In this document: positions 1 to 7,148 of the stretch, piece by piece
How positions within the stretch are numbered: position 1 is the first letter of the stretch
How the letters are laid out: each line of letters opens with the position of its first letter
Assembly: GCA_030151245.1 (NCBI GenBank)
Contig: JASLEF010000051.1
Coordinates: 1 to 11,639 of the forward strand
Reading direction: 5' to 3'
DNA length: 11,639 nt
Origin: Ignatzschineria sp.
Lineage (GTDB): Bacteria > Pseudomonadota > Gammaproteobacteria > Cardiobacteriales > Wohlfahrtiimonadaceae
The notes under the pieces: model-generated
What the model was told of the DNA's origin: nothing
What the model saw: only the letters and a program-made list of their open reading frames with translations
The model's database searches: none
Translations under genes and position numbers: made by a program

Positions 1-1907
1 GCAAAAGGATACCAAGGACGACTCGCAGGATAAGGATTCTCTCCTCGTGCTTTTTTCTCTTTATACTCTGTGGAGGACTCATAAGGACGTTTCGCACGAC
101 CAATCATAATCCCCTTCGGCTGAACCATTCCCTCAAACTGCGTAAAATCATATCGAGGTCCGGGACCAAAGTCTGCATATTTTCCGCCGTTAACATGCAT
201 TCCTCCGGTATAGTTCATGTTTCCAATTAAGACGTTGAGGGCGAGTAAAGACCAAGTATTGTAAAAACCATTCCCACTCATCATGCCGCCATGCGTAATA
301 ATCGCAGCTTTATGACCATGACTGGTAAATTTACGAGCAAGCCCTTCTATCGTCGCGACGGGTACGCCGCAAACGTCACTATACTCGGCAATCGTATAAC
401 GATCCGCAGAACGTTTTAGCATCGTAAAGCTCGTTGCGACCTCCACGTCAGAACCATCTGCTAATGTCACCTTCCCTTCATAATAGAGTTTTCCTCGAAG
501 CGCCTTATCAACATCAGCAAGCTCGCCTGTTGCTGCATCTATCGTTAAGATCGGACTCTCTGCTCGCTCGCCGCCGTCAATATCAGCAAGACGTAAGAAC
601 TGACCGTAGAGTGGGCTCTCTTCTTCAATAATCACTAAGTGCGTCGCATTAGAATGGCTCACTAACTTCGCTGCCGCCATTCCTGCTTTCCCCGGAGCGG
701 TTAAATAGTTCTCGTTATAACGCTGATGATCAATAATATAACGAATCATCGCCATAGACATTGCTGAATCAGTCCCCGGTAAAATCGAAATCCACGTATT
801 ATTTTGGGTAGCTAAGGTATTGGTCATCGGCAAATTAGGCGCGACCACCGCATAACTAAAATCCGCACTCTCTTTAGTTCTTGCTGCTGCCAATAATCGT
901 CCTTGACGCTTAAAAGGATTCCCTGATTGCGCCGGAGAAGTCCCCATAAAAATCGCAAACTCTACATGATCTAAATCGGGCTTAGCATGAGCGTTATTAT
1001 TCATATCATTCATCACTGCGCCAGAGCCTAAACGATAAGCTAAACCACAATAAGCCCCATGTGCGGTAAAGTTACGTGATCCAAAGGCATTATTGGTAAA
1101 TCGGCGAACGAGTGGCTCACGCCCTTCATTACCGGCATTAGAGACTAAGAGCTGATTTGCTTTTACCCCAAACTCTGGATTTTTAGGATCAATTAACGTC
1201 TCTAAATCACGGATATCCTTTAATCCCTCAACATGGCCCTCTCCAAAGAGATCTCCACCATTGACCACCTCATCAATCAGCTGCTCAAAGCTAATTCGTT
1301 GCCACTGACCTTCTCCACGCTTTCCAACGCGCTTTAAAGGGGATAATACCCGATAAGGGCTCGCCACCGATTCCCCCATCTGAGCGCCTCGAGCACAGGC
1401 CGTAGAGCGATCGTAGAGTCCACCATCTCCTCCAAGCTTCGTCCAAGCTTCTGAGATAGGCATGTCATAGCGATATTGCTCTTCATTAGAGAGCGGATGG
1501 TAAGGATTACCGGCAACACGGATCACTTCGTTCTTCTCTTTATCCACTCGAACACGAATACCACAAACCGTCCAGCAACCAAAGCATTGCGTATTTGACA
1601 TCGCTTGCTGAGGATTTTGCACCCATTTTCCAGCTTCAATCTCCCCTTCGACCTGCAAGGCATTTCCATAGATCGCATTTTCAGTTGGCTTCGCAGAGGT
1701 TCCCTTAATTAACCCTGTCACCATATTTTTAGCGGTATTGCTATAACCCGCAGCAAAAGCCGCTAATCCACCAGCAGCAGCGACACCTTTGACCACATTA
1801 CGACGCTTACGACGTGCAGCATCTTCTGCAGATTCATGCAATTCATCACTGTCGACAGGGTTACCTGCCGCTTGAAGATCACTGTTTTTTAATTTTTCAT
1901 CGCTCAT
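1..1907 (-). CDS. ttrA: Tetrathionate reductase catalytic subunit A (N-terminal 635 residues, cut by window edge)
   Basis: This is the molybdopterin catalytic subunit that reduces tetrathionate to thiosulfate in the periplasm. The frame stays open from the start to the left edge, covering about 635 of the roughly 1,000 residues usual for TtrA. A Tat signal is visible: RRNVVKG with twin Arg35-Arg36, followed by an Ala/Gly-rich hydrophobic stretch to about residue 54. The N-terminal Fe-S motif has Cys108, Cys111, Cys115 and Cys171 (CFGCWTVC, then ACARGAQ). Cys287, in HGAYCGLAYRLG, is probably the molybdenum ligand, which is inferred by position and not proven here. It is the last gene of ttrBCA, 64 bp after ttrC. 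I chose the ATG at 1907 because AAGGGAGAG lies just upstream. An in-frame ATG at 1988, overlapping the end of ttrC, would add 27 residues. The operon context with TtrB and TtrC supports TtrA over arsenate or selenate reductase relatives. Confidence 0.94.
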   Translation of the reverse strand, partial: MSDEKLKNSDLQAAGNPVDSDELHESAEDAARRKRRNVVKGVAAAGGLAAFAAGYSNTAKNMVTGLIKGTSAKPTENAIYGNALQVEGEIEAGKWVQNPQQAMSNTQCFGCWTVCGIRVRVDKEKNEVIRVAGNPYHPLSNEEQYRYDMPISEAWTKLGGDGGLYDRSTACARGAQMGESVASPYRVLSPLKRVGKRGEGQWQRISFEQLIDEVVNGGDLFGEGHVEGLKDIRDLETLIDPKNPEFGVKANQLLVSNAGNEGREPLVRRFTNNAFGSRNFTAHGAYCGLAYRLGSGAVMNDMNNNAHAKPDLDHVEFAIFMGTSPAQSGNPFKRQGRLLAAARTKESADFSYAVVAPNLPMTNTLATQNNTWISILPGTDSAMSMAMIRYIIDHQRYNENYLTAPGKAGMAAAKLVSHSNATHLVIIEEESPLYGQFLRLADIDGGERAESPILTIDAATGELADVDKALRGKLYYEGKVTLADGSDVEVATSFTMLKRSADRYTIAEYSDVCGVPVATIEGLARKFTSHGHKAAIITHGGMMSGNGFYNTWSLLALNVLIGNMNYTGGMHVNGGKYADFGPGPRYDFTQFEGMVQPKGIMIGRAKRPYESSTEYKEKKARGENPYPASRPWYPF

Positions 1908-1971
1908 AGGACTCTCCCTTTTCTCCCCTTTCTCTGCATTTTGATGTTGAAGTCTATCTTGTAAGTCATCT

Positions 1972-3069
1972 TTAGAATGATGATCCATGCTGAACCCCCT
2001 TAAAGCTTAACCAACGATCTTGTAATAGACTCCAAACAATAATGACAAGCGTGAGCCATAAACCAAAAGTTGCCAGAATTCCTAAAAACCCACTAAACCC
2101 CCAATCTAGATGATAAGGATTAATCACGACGTTATATTTCGGAAGCGTTTGAGATTGCATCAAGATCGCCCAACGAATCGTCCAAGCTAACGATAAAGAC
2201 CCTAGTGCAAAAAGTAAGTCAATCCAGCGGCAATTAATGCGACGTCTGTTAAAGTTCACCAATGTATAGAGCATCAGAGCCACCCAATAAACAAGCAGAC
2301 TCAGGCCGATCGTCCACCAAACAGAGCCCTTATTTGGAAGATCTCTAAAAGCCGCCCCAGCCGGGGTATCACTCATCGCCCAGCCCAACAAAGTCACCGC
2401 AACCCCAATTAATCCCACTAACTGTAATCGACTTAAAATAGCAGTATCATCTTGACGGCGTGACCATCTTGAGGAGAGTGCATTCCATGCTTTGACACAC
2501 ATAGGAACGGCTTGAAAGGCGGTAAAAAATAGAACCCAAGGTAACCATGGCGTAAACCAGATTGGCTGTGATTTTAAAACATTCACCTCTTTTCCGGTGT
2601 AGAGCAAAATCATAAATGCGGTCACTAATAACCCCATCGATGTCCACTCTAACCACTTACTAGGATTTAAACTCCCCCAGTGTAGAGCTCTAAACCACTT
2701 ATAAGTCCCCTCTTTAGTCGTATTTTCACGAAGAAGAAGTAAAAACTGAACAATAATAAAAACCACAAAAAGCGGCACAAAGATTGCCCCAATCCACATC
2801 CAAGACCACGGAGCCATTTGTGTGTAAAAGTTAAAGAATCTCCCCGGTAAATGCAGGTCAGCAAGAAGCGCAATAGGCCCTACTATGCCGGCAGTAATCC
2901 CAAAACCTACCACCAAGAGCTCCAATCCTTTTAGCTCGCCATGTTTCCACCATCTTAAAACGACAGCTATTAATGAAGCAGAGGCCGCTAGACCAATAAA
3001 AAAGAAGTATTGTACCGCCCAAGGAAGCCAGGCAATCTCTTGGGGTAATGTTAATAATTCACGAATCAT
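1972..3069 (-). CDS. ttrC: Tetrathionate reductase membrane subunit C (NrfD/PsrC family quinol dehydrogenase)
   Basis: This integral membrane subunit oxidises quinol and hands electrons to TtrB. The 365-residue protein shows about nine hydrophobic helices, near residues 14-38, 51-70, 89-113, 145-159, 174-195, 217-232, 252-273, 283-303 and 327-350. That matches NrfD-family TtrC in number of helices and size. No haem or Fe-S motif is present, as expected. The start used is the ATG at 3069, which overlaps the ttrB stop as ATGA and has AGGAG 8 bases upstream. An upstream ATG at 3087 in the same frame lacks a Shine-Dalgarno and would add six residues. The overlap suggests translational coupling to ttrB. 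The identification relies on membrane topology plus its place between ttrB and ttrA. Confidence 0.92.
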   Translation of the reverse strand: MIRELLTLPQEIAWLPWAVQYFFFIGLAASASLIAVVLRWWKHGELKGLELLVVGFGITAGIVGPIALLADLHLPGRFFNFYTQMAPWSWMWIGAIFVPLFVVFIIVQFLLLLRENTTKEGTYKWFRALHWGSLNPSKWLEWTSMGLLVTAFMILLYTGKEVNVLKSQPIWFTPWLPWVLFFTAFQAVPMCVKAWNALSSRWSRRQDDTAILSRLQLVGLIGVAVTLLGWAMSDTPAGAAFRDLPNKGSVWWTIGLSLLVYWVALMLYTLVNFNRRRINCRWIDLLFALGSLSLAWTIRWAILMQSQTLPKYNVVINPYHLDWGFSGFLGILATFGLWLTLVIIVWSLLQDRWLSFKGVQHGSSF

Positions 3070-3806
3070 AAGTTGATCTCCTGCCATAACATTGCTTGTC
3101 CTTGAACTTGCGATTGGAACGCTTCGTCAAGACCGATATAGAAAACTTGTGGCGTCGTTCCTTGCTCTGGCTTTAAGACTTTAATCTCATCTGCAAACTC
3201 AATCAGCATTTTACTAATCACACTATTAGGATCTTTCATATCCCCAATAATACGCGCGCCGCCTACACAAGACTCCACACATGCAGGTAACAATCCCGCC
3301 TCTAAACGATGTGCGCAGAAGGTGCACTTATCTGCCGTCCCGGTCTCCTCATTAATAAAACGCGCCTCATAAGGACAGGCTTGCACACAATAAGCACAGC
3401 CGACGCAAATTTTACTATCCACAACTACAATCCCATCCTCGCGCTGAAATGTCGCTTGTGTCGGACAAACCGGCACGCAAGGAGGATTATCACAATGATT
3501 ACAAAGACGAGGTAATACCACGTTCGTCGCTTGATCTTTCTCATAACTAAAGACCTGATACTGTCTTACTGTGGTTCTAAACTGCCCAGCCGGCATCTGA
3601 TTTTCTACCGTACAACTGACCGTACAAGCTTGACAACCAATACAGCGGCGAAGATCAACGAGCATGCCATAACGTTTATGCGGATCACCTTCTCTACGAG
3701 GCGGAACATGCTTTTCTTCTGCTCTTGCTTGCTGAAGCGAAATGACAGCAGCTCCTGCGGTTAATGTGCCTAGCTGCTTCAATAGATCTCGGCGTGTAAT
3801 ATCCAT
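3066..3806 (-). CDS. ttrB: Tetrathionate reductase electron-transfer subunit B (4x[4Fe-4S] ferredoxin)
   Basis: This periplasmic iron-sulfur subunit carries electrons from TtrC to TtrA. The 246-residue protein starts with a twin-arginine signal (TRRDLLKQLG, Arg5-Arg6) and a short hydrophobic segment ending near residue 29. Sixteen cysteines form four cluster motifs: C55-x2-C58-x2-C61-x3-C65, C102-x2-C105-x4-C110-x3-C114, C134-x2-C137-x2-C140-x3-C144, and C161-x2-C164-x11-C176-x3-C180. This is the layout of DmsB/PsrB/TtrB proteins. The ATG at 3806 is chosen because AGGAG lies 5 bases upstream and it puts the Tat motif at the extreme N terminus. An in-frame ATG at 3839 would add 11 residues without a good ribosome-binding site. 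It is the first gene of ttrBCA and is divergent from ttrS. Confidence 0.95.
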   Translation of the reverse strand: MDITRRDLLKQLGTLTAGAAVISLQQARAEEKHVPPRREGDPHKRYGMLVDLRRCIGCQACTVSCTVENQMPAGQFRTTVRQYQVFSYEKDQATNVVLPRLCNHCDNPPCVPVCPTQATFQREDGIVVVDSKICVGCAYCVQACPYEARFINEETGTADKCTFCAHRLEAGLLPACVESCVGGARIIGDMKDPNSVISKMLIEFADEIKVLKPEQGTTPQVFYIGLDEAFQSQVQGQAMLWQEINL

Positions 3807-3887
3807 GACTTCTCCTTTTATAACATCTGGTACTATCACTAAGACAATGCCGGACGCCCACCATGATAGTTTTCTGATGCTCTTATG

Positions 3888-3893
3888 ATTCTA
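3888..3893 (-). promoter_or_regulatory. Candidate -10 element of the ttrBCA promoter
   Basis: On the minus strand this reads TAGAAT, five of six matches to TATAAT, about 82 bases before the ttrB ATG. The hexamer 17 bp upstream, CAATAG, is a poor -35, which would fit an activator-dependent promoter. The predicted transcript start is near 3881. This is inferred from the sequence alone. Confidence 0.4.
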
Positions 3894-3914
3894 TCTTTTG
3901 GCAATAGTCTCTAT

Positions 3915-3928
3915 TGTGGTAAACCACA
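3915..3928. promoter_or_regulatory. Perfect dyad, candidate TtrR operator
   Basis: TGTGGT-AA-ACCACA is a perfect inverted repeat with 6-bp arms and a 2-bp centre. Its centre is about 40 bp upstream of the inferred ttrB transcript start, the usual place for an activator touching RNA polymerase at a weak -35. TtrR is a FixJ/LuxR-type regulator, and regulators of that kind bind short dyads. The assignment to TtrR is inference; another regulator could use the site. Confidence 0.45.
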
Positions 3929-4104
3929 TAAACTGACAAAGATTGACACAGAGCAATAAATCCATCGACATATCCGCTAAACTCTCGAAACTTCTAGAAC
4001 TTTTAAGTTATAAAATCAAAATTAACCCCTGATCATCATGAAATATTGATAGAATCCTTCTAACCCCCTCTTTATTTATCATCGTGTATTTTTAAGAGAT
4101 CTCT

Positions 4105-6012
4105 ATGCATCGAACGTCATCATTATTCTCCCATTTCAAGCGACTCTCCGCTCGCTTTATCCCTGTCAAAAAAGCAGTGCGCCAAGCCCTTTTGATCTTG
4201 ATGCTAGGATCTCTCTCCCCCTTACTCCTCCTTGCAACCCCTAAAACAACACTAGATCTTTACCCCACAGAAACCCTCCCCCCTCGTACCGATGAATATC
4301 CCACACAATGTACCCCTTTACAGAAACCCGAAGAAGCAACCCGAATTACGGTAGGTGTTTTAGCCCCTTATGGTGATGAAGTTGCCGAACGAGAATGGTG
4401 TCCTTGGATTCAATCCTTAAATAAGGCCTTACCGGAACTTCATCTGATTCTCAAACCGCTACAAATTAATAATATTGAAGCTGAGGTCAATAGTGGCGCG
4501 ATTGATCTATTGCTTTCTCATCAAGGCGTATTTGTCAATCTACAGACCCAGATGCCCGTCCGTTGGATGGCAAGCTTAGAGGAGAATATTCACCTAGAAG
4601 GCACTAATGCTAAAATCGGGAGCAGTATCTGGGTGAATCAGGATAGTCCTATCACAACCTTACAGGATCTTGAAGGCAAGTCTGTAGGGGCCGTCAGCAC
4701 AAAAGCCTTGGGCGGATTTTTACTGGCTTATCATGAGATCATGCAACAAGCACCAGAACTTCGAAAAAACATTCAGTTCCAATATCATGGTTATCCCATA
4801 GAAACCCTCTTTAATGCCTTAGCGGATCATAAAAATGAGGCCATTATTGTTCCCGCTTGTCTTTATGAGCGCTTACAACGTCAAGATATTCTACCGGAGG
4901 GTAATTTTCGTCTCATAAACCCCAAAGAAGTGGCAGGATTTGAGTGCCAAACAAGCACTCAGCTACTCCCTAGTTGGTCTTTAGCCGCTCTCGACACGCT
5001 CGATAGCAATATCGCCAAACGCCTTCAAGCAGAGCTATTTAAAGCCACAGACCCTCAACTTCCCTCTTGGCAATTGCCCTATACTTTGGCAGAGATTAAT
5101 CAACTCACCTATGATCTAAAACTCTATGAAGGACAAGAAACCCTCTTCGAAACACTCTTTCGACTAGCAGTAACGAATAAGGTTTGGTTACTTTTCTTCG
5201 CGCTCTTTTTATTCATCCTACTGATTAACCATTTATGGCTGAGTTATGCTGCAACAAAGCGCCGTAAACAACTCGATTCAGCCTATAAAATTATGCACGA
5301 TTATGAAACGATGCTCTCAAAAGCGGATCGGATGAATATCTTAGGTGAGATGGCAAGCGGTATCGGACATGAGCTCAATCAGCCCCTCTCCACCATTCGC
5401 AATTATGCCGAAGGGAGTATCATGATTCTCAAAAAAGAAGATGAGTCCCATCCTTTACTGATTCCGATGAAAAAGATTAATGAGCAGGTCAGTCAATGCC
5501 ACAGCATTATTAAAAATCTACGTTCTTGGGCAAAACCAAAGGAGAGTTCCATTCGTGAAACGATCAATCTTCAGCAGTTTTTAGAGCGAATTATTGAAAT
5601 TACCCGCTTAAGAATGCGAAACAATATTAAAATTACCGTCAATGTTCCGGAGGATTTCAATATTGTCTTAACACCCTCGATCTTAGAACAAGTGATCGCG
5701 AACTGTTTGATGAACTCCGCACAAGCCGGGGCCACTTTAATCGAAATCCGCACCAAAATTTATGATAAATACATTAAGCTATTTCTCTTTGATAATGGAC
5801 CTGGCTTTGATAAAGCAGAACTCAATGCCCCATTTGTCCCTTTTAGAACATCGAAAGAAGATGGCTTAGGATTAGGTCTTGTTATTTGCCAACGACTCAT
5901 AGAGAGCCTAGATGGCAAGCTTCGAATTGATAATCGCAAAGATGGTCAACAAGGCGCAGCAGTGAGATTGATTCTCTCTCGCATGCTCATTGCAACCGAT
6001 CAAAGGGAGTAA
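4105..6012 (+). CDS. ttrS: Tetrathionate sensor histidine kinase TtrS
   Basis: This sensor kinase detects tetrathionate in the periplasm and phosphorylates TtrR. Of its 635 residues, a basic N terminus and hydrophobic segment (about 27-44) anchor or export the protein. Residues about 80-340 form a PhnD-like periplasmic binding-protein domain, opening with ITVGVLAPYG and holding Cys69, Cys99, Cys252 and Cys281. A second membrane helix spans about 359-382. The kinase core follows. The H-box has His422 in GIGHELNQPLSTIRNY. The N-box has Asn533 and Asn537. The G1 box is DNGPGF at 563-568 and the G2 box is DGLGLGL at 586-592, so all motifs look intact. The Shine-Dalgarno, AAGAGA, is weak and lies in a 10-bp palindrome abutting the ATG. 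The gene is divergent from ttrBCA. Unusually, its partner ttrR does not follow directly but lies 1.2 kb downstream. Confidence 0.93.
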   Translation: MHRTSSLFSHFKRLSARFIPVKKAVRQALLILMLGSLSPLLLLATPKTTLDLYPTETLPPRTDEYPTQCTPLQKPEEATRITVGVLAPYGDEVAEREWCPWIQSLNKALPELHLILKPLQINNIEAEVNSGAIDLLLSHQGVFVNLQTQMPVRWMASLEENIHLEGTNAKIGSSIWVNQDSPITTLQDLEGKSVGAVSTKALGGFLLAYHEIMQQAPELRKNIQFQYHGYPIETLFNALADHKNEAIIVPACLYERLQRQDILPEGNFRLINPKEVAGFECQTSTQLLPSWSLAALDTLDSNIAKRLQAELFKATDPQLPSWQLPYTLAEINQLTYDLKLYEGQETLFETLFRLAVTNKVWLLFFALFLFILLINHLWLSYAATKRRKQLDSAYKIMHDYETMLSKADRMNILGEMASGIGHELNQPLSTIRNYAEGSIMILKKEDESHPLLIPMKKINEQVSQCHSIIKNLRSWAKPKESSIRETINLQQFLERIIEITRLRMRNNIKITVNVPEDFNIVLTPSILEQVIANCLMNSAQAGATLIEIRTKIYDKYIKLFLFDNGPGFDKAELNAPFVPFRTSKEDGLGLGLVICQRLIESLDGKLRIDNRKDGQQGAAVRLILSRMLIATDQRE

Positions 6013-6073
6013 TTAGCCCCTATTTAGAGCGGGCTTAGACTAATTTCATGCGATCTGACACAGAGGATTAATG

Positions 6074-6122
6074 TTCCCTAAAGAAAATTCAGGTAATATT
6101 ATCCCACAGAGACTTTAGGGGA
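6074..6122 (+). promoter_or_regulatory. Long-range stem covering the Shine-Dalgarno of the downstream small gene
   Basis: CCCTAAAG at 6076-6083 is exactly complementary to CTTTAGGG at 6113-6120. A G-U and an A-U pair extend the stem to ten pairs with a 29-nt loop. The right arm includes TTAGGGGA, the ribosome-binding site of the gene starting at 6127. In a transcript reading through from ttrS the site would be paired and partly hidden. That it acts as a translational control is inference. Confidence 0.45.
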
Positions 6123-6126
6123 TGAG

Positions 6127-6597
6127 ATGAAGCGTTTACTTTTACTGCCGGCATTCATATTGGGATGCTCTTTTGCTTGCGATCTACCACATGAGGAGAT
6201 CGAAGGCTTCAAGCTGGGCTGTCCTTACACAGGTGATTTATCAGCAGGGACTACCAAAGATCATCATGAAAAAATAGTAACCTATGAGCAACGACTCGAA
6301 AATAGCTTCTTTGATTCAGCGGAGATTACAGTTGTGGAAGGCACGATTGAAAGCCTCACGCTCTCAAAGACATTTCATGATCTAAACAGATTAAAAGAAG
6401 ATCGAACGCAATTGTGGAAATCCCTTAATGAAAGATGGGGTGATGCCGTTGTAATGGGGGATAACGAGGGATTGATTCTCTACGTCAACAATAACCCCCA
6501 AAGCCAATATCTCAACGCGATTGTCGTCATGAGCACATTTATTGAATCTGCGGGAATATTGCAAACAATCTACAGCTCAAAGCCGCTTAACGATTAG
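6127..6597 (+). CDS. Small secreted protein of unknown function between ttrS and ttrR
   Basis: I do not recognise this 156-residue protein. It begins with a clear export signal: Lys2-Arg3, then a hydrophobic core at residues 4-16. Cleavage after Ala17 (SFA/CDLP) is plausible. Cys14 follows ILG, an imperfect lipobox, so a lipoprotein is possible but less likely. Mature Cys18 and Cys32 could form a disulfide in the periplasm. The mature part starts EIEGFKLGCP and later has VVEGTIESLTL, a heptad-like LWKSLNERWGD and an alternating beta-like strand near 115-136. This pattern resembles small alpha/beta periplasmic proteins, but it is not a family assignment. The start has a good Shine-Dalgarno (TTAGGGG, about 6 bases upstream). 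Its place inside the ttr locus suggests a periplasmic role linked to tetrathionate sensing or use, which is inference. Confidence 0.82.
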   Translation: MKRLLLLPAFILGCSFACDLPHEEIEGFKLGCPYTGDLSAGTTKDHHEKIVTYEQRLENSFFDSAEITVVEGTIESLTLSKTFHDLNRLKEDRTQLWKSLNERWGDAVVMGDNEGLILYVNNNPQSQYLNAIVVMSTFIESAGILQTIYSSKPLND

Positions 6598-6627
6598 CGA
6601 TTAGCCCCCTAGTTTTAATCAATGACC

Positions 6628-6649
6628 ATTCCCCAAACATCAGGGGAAT
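6628..6649. repeat. Perfect 7-bp inverted repeat after the small secreted protein gene
   Basis: ATTCCCC and GGGGAAT form a perfect 7-bp stem with an 8-nt loop, 31 bp after the stop of the small gene. No T-run follows on either strand, so it is not a standard intrinsic terminator. It could still stabilise a 3' end or be part of a structured leader. Confidence 0.45.
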
Positions 6650-6755
6650 TGAGTATTAAGAGGCTCATGATCTTTATCCTTTTAATCCCCCCTCCATAGA
6701 AGAGGGATCAAGGGTAAGGCTGCTCGAGTAATCCTATCGAGTCCCTACTATTTTA

Positions 6756-6783
6756 AATAGCTGCCAATGACATGATGGTCTTG
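6756..6783 (+). repeat. Direct repeat copy 1 upstream of ttrR
   Basis: This 28-bp unit begins AATAGCTGCCAATGA and ends TCTTG. It matches the copy at 6814-6841 in 23 of 28 positions with no gap. Confidence 0.55.
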
Positions 6784-6813
6784 TGGCGGTGAGTTTAGCT
6801 CGGTTTTTTTCTC

Positions 6814-6841
6814 AATAGCTACCCATGAGATGATTATCTTG
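6814..6841 (+). repeat. Direct repeat copy 2 upstream of ttrR
   Basis: This unit begins AATAGCTACCCATGA and ends TCTTG, 58 bp downstream of copy 1 in the same orientation. A TTAGC further on is also shared in weaker form, so the duplicated unit may once have been longer. Confidence 0.55.
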
Positions 6842-7117
6842 CCCCCTGTCAAGTTAGCCATCGTAATCTTTTTATCGCCCGCTTTCCGTTTAACGTTGCC
6901 TATCCTTCATTTTAGTTTTCCTATGATTTTTCCTACGGGGGTTCTTCTACGTTAGAATTTTCTGTTCAAAAATCTTTACGCCTATCAGAAAAACGCTAAC
7001 GAATCATGATCCATAAGCCACGGATAATGAGCGCTGATGATCCATAGACGCCTTTACCGCGTGGAGAGCTATCGCTCTTGCTATCATATTGATCTCTCTG
7101 ACTCGCTAAAAGAGAGA

Positions 7118-7148
7118 CTTTCTTCTCAGAGAAAAGAAAGCTTATAAT
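7118..7148 (+). promoter_or_regulatory. Candidate ttrR promoter with an adjoining dyad
   Basis: A perfect TATAAT sits at 7143-7148, 66 bp before the ttrR ATG. The hexamer 17 bp upstream, TTCTTC, is a weak -35. Just upstream, CTTTCTTCTC-A-GAGAAAAGAAAG (7118-7140) is an imperfect dyad overlapping the -35 zone and spacer, where a regulator could bind. This suggests that ttrR has its own promoter, separate from ttrS. Confidence 0.5.

Larger units (their letters stand above)
3807..4104. promoter_or_regulatory. Divergent control region between ttrBCA and ttrS
   Basis: This 298-bp AT-rich spacer has no credible gene. It must hold the promoters for the minus-strand reductase operon and the plus-strand sensor kinase. 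Visible elements are a dyad at 3915-3928, a minus-strand TAGAAT -10 candidate at 3888-3893, and a plus-strand TATAAAAT at 4009-4016 that could be a ttrS -10 but has no recognisable -35. A 10-bp palindrome, AGAGATCTCT, at 4095-4104 abuts the ttrS ATG and contains its weak Shine-Dalgarno. In Salmonella the homologous region responds to TtrR and to the anaerobic regulator FNR. Here I see only half-sites of the FNR consensus. Confidence 0.7.

Noticed and set aside
1..1907. ttrA as a pseudogene
   Set aside because: The frame is open without stops or shifts from the start to the window edge; it is incomplete only because the window ends.
2885..3076. Plus-strand frame opposite ttrC
   Set aside because: It lies wholly within ttrC on the other strand and has no features of its own. 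Similar frames opposite ttrA, ttrB and the methyltransferase gene were dropped for the same reason.
3943..3948. Perfect TTGACA as a ttrS -35
   Set aside because: No acceptable -10 lies 16-18 bp downstream; the hexamers there match TATAAT at only about two positions.
4046..4059. FNR box upstream of ttrS
   Set aside because: Only the left half TTGAT matches; the right half is TCCTT rather than ATCAA. Anaerobic control is likely from known ttr biology but not shown here.
6015..6035. AGCCC/GGGCT stem after ttrS as a terminator
   Set aside because: A five-pair stem with an 11-nt loop and no T-run is too weak to call.
6830..6955. Hydrophobic 41-codon frame (MIILPPVKLA...) in the non-coding spacer
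   Set aside because: It has no spaced Shine-Dalgarno and overlaps the direct repeat. The hydrophobic composition follows from the T-rich DNA.
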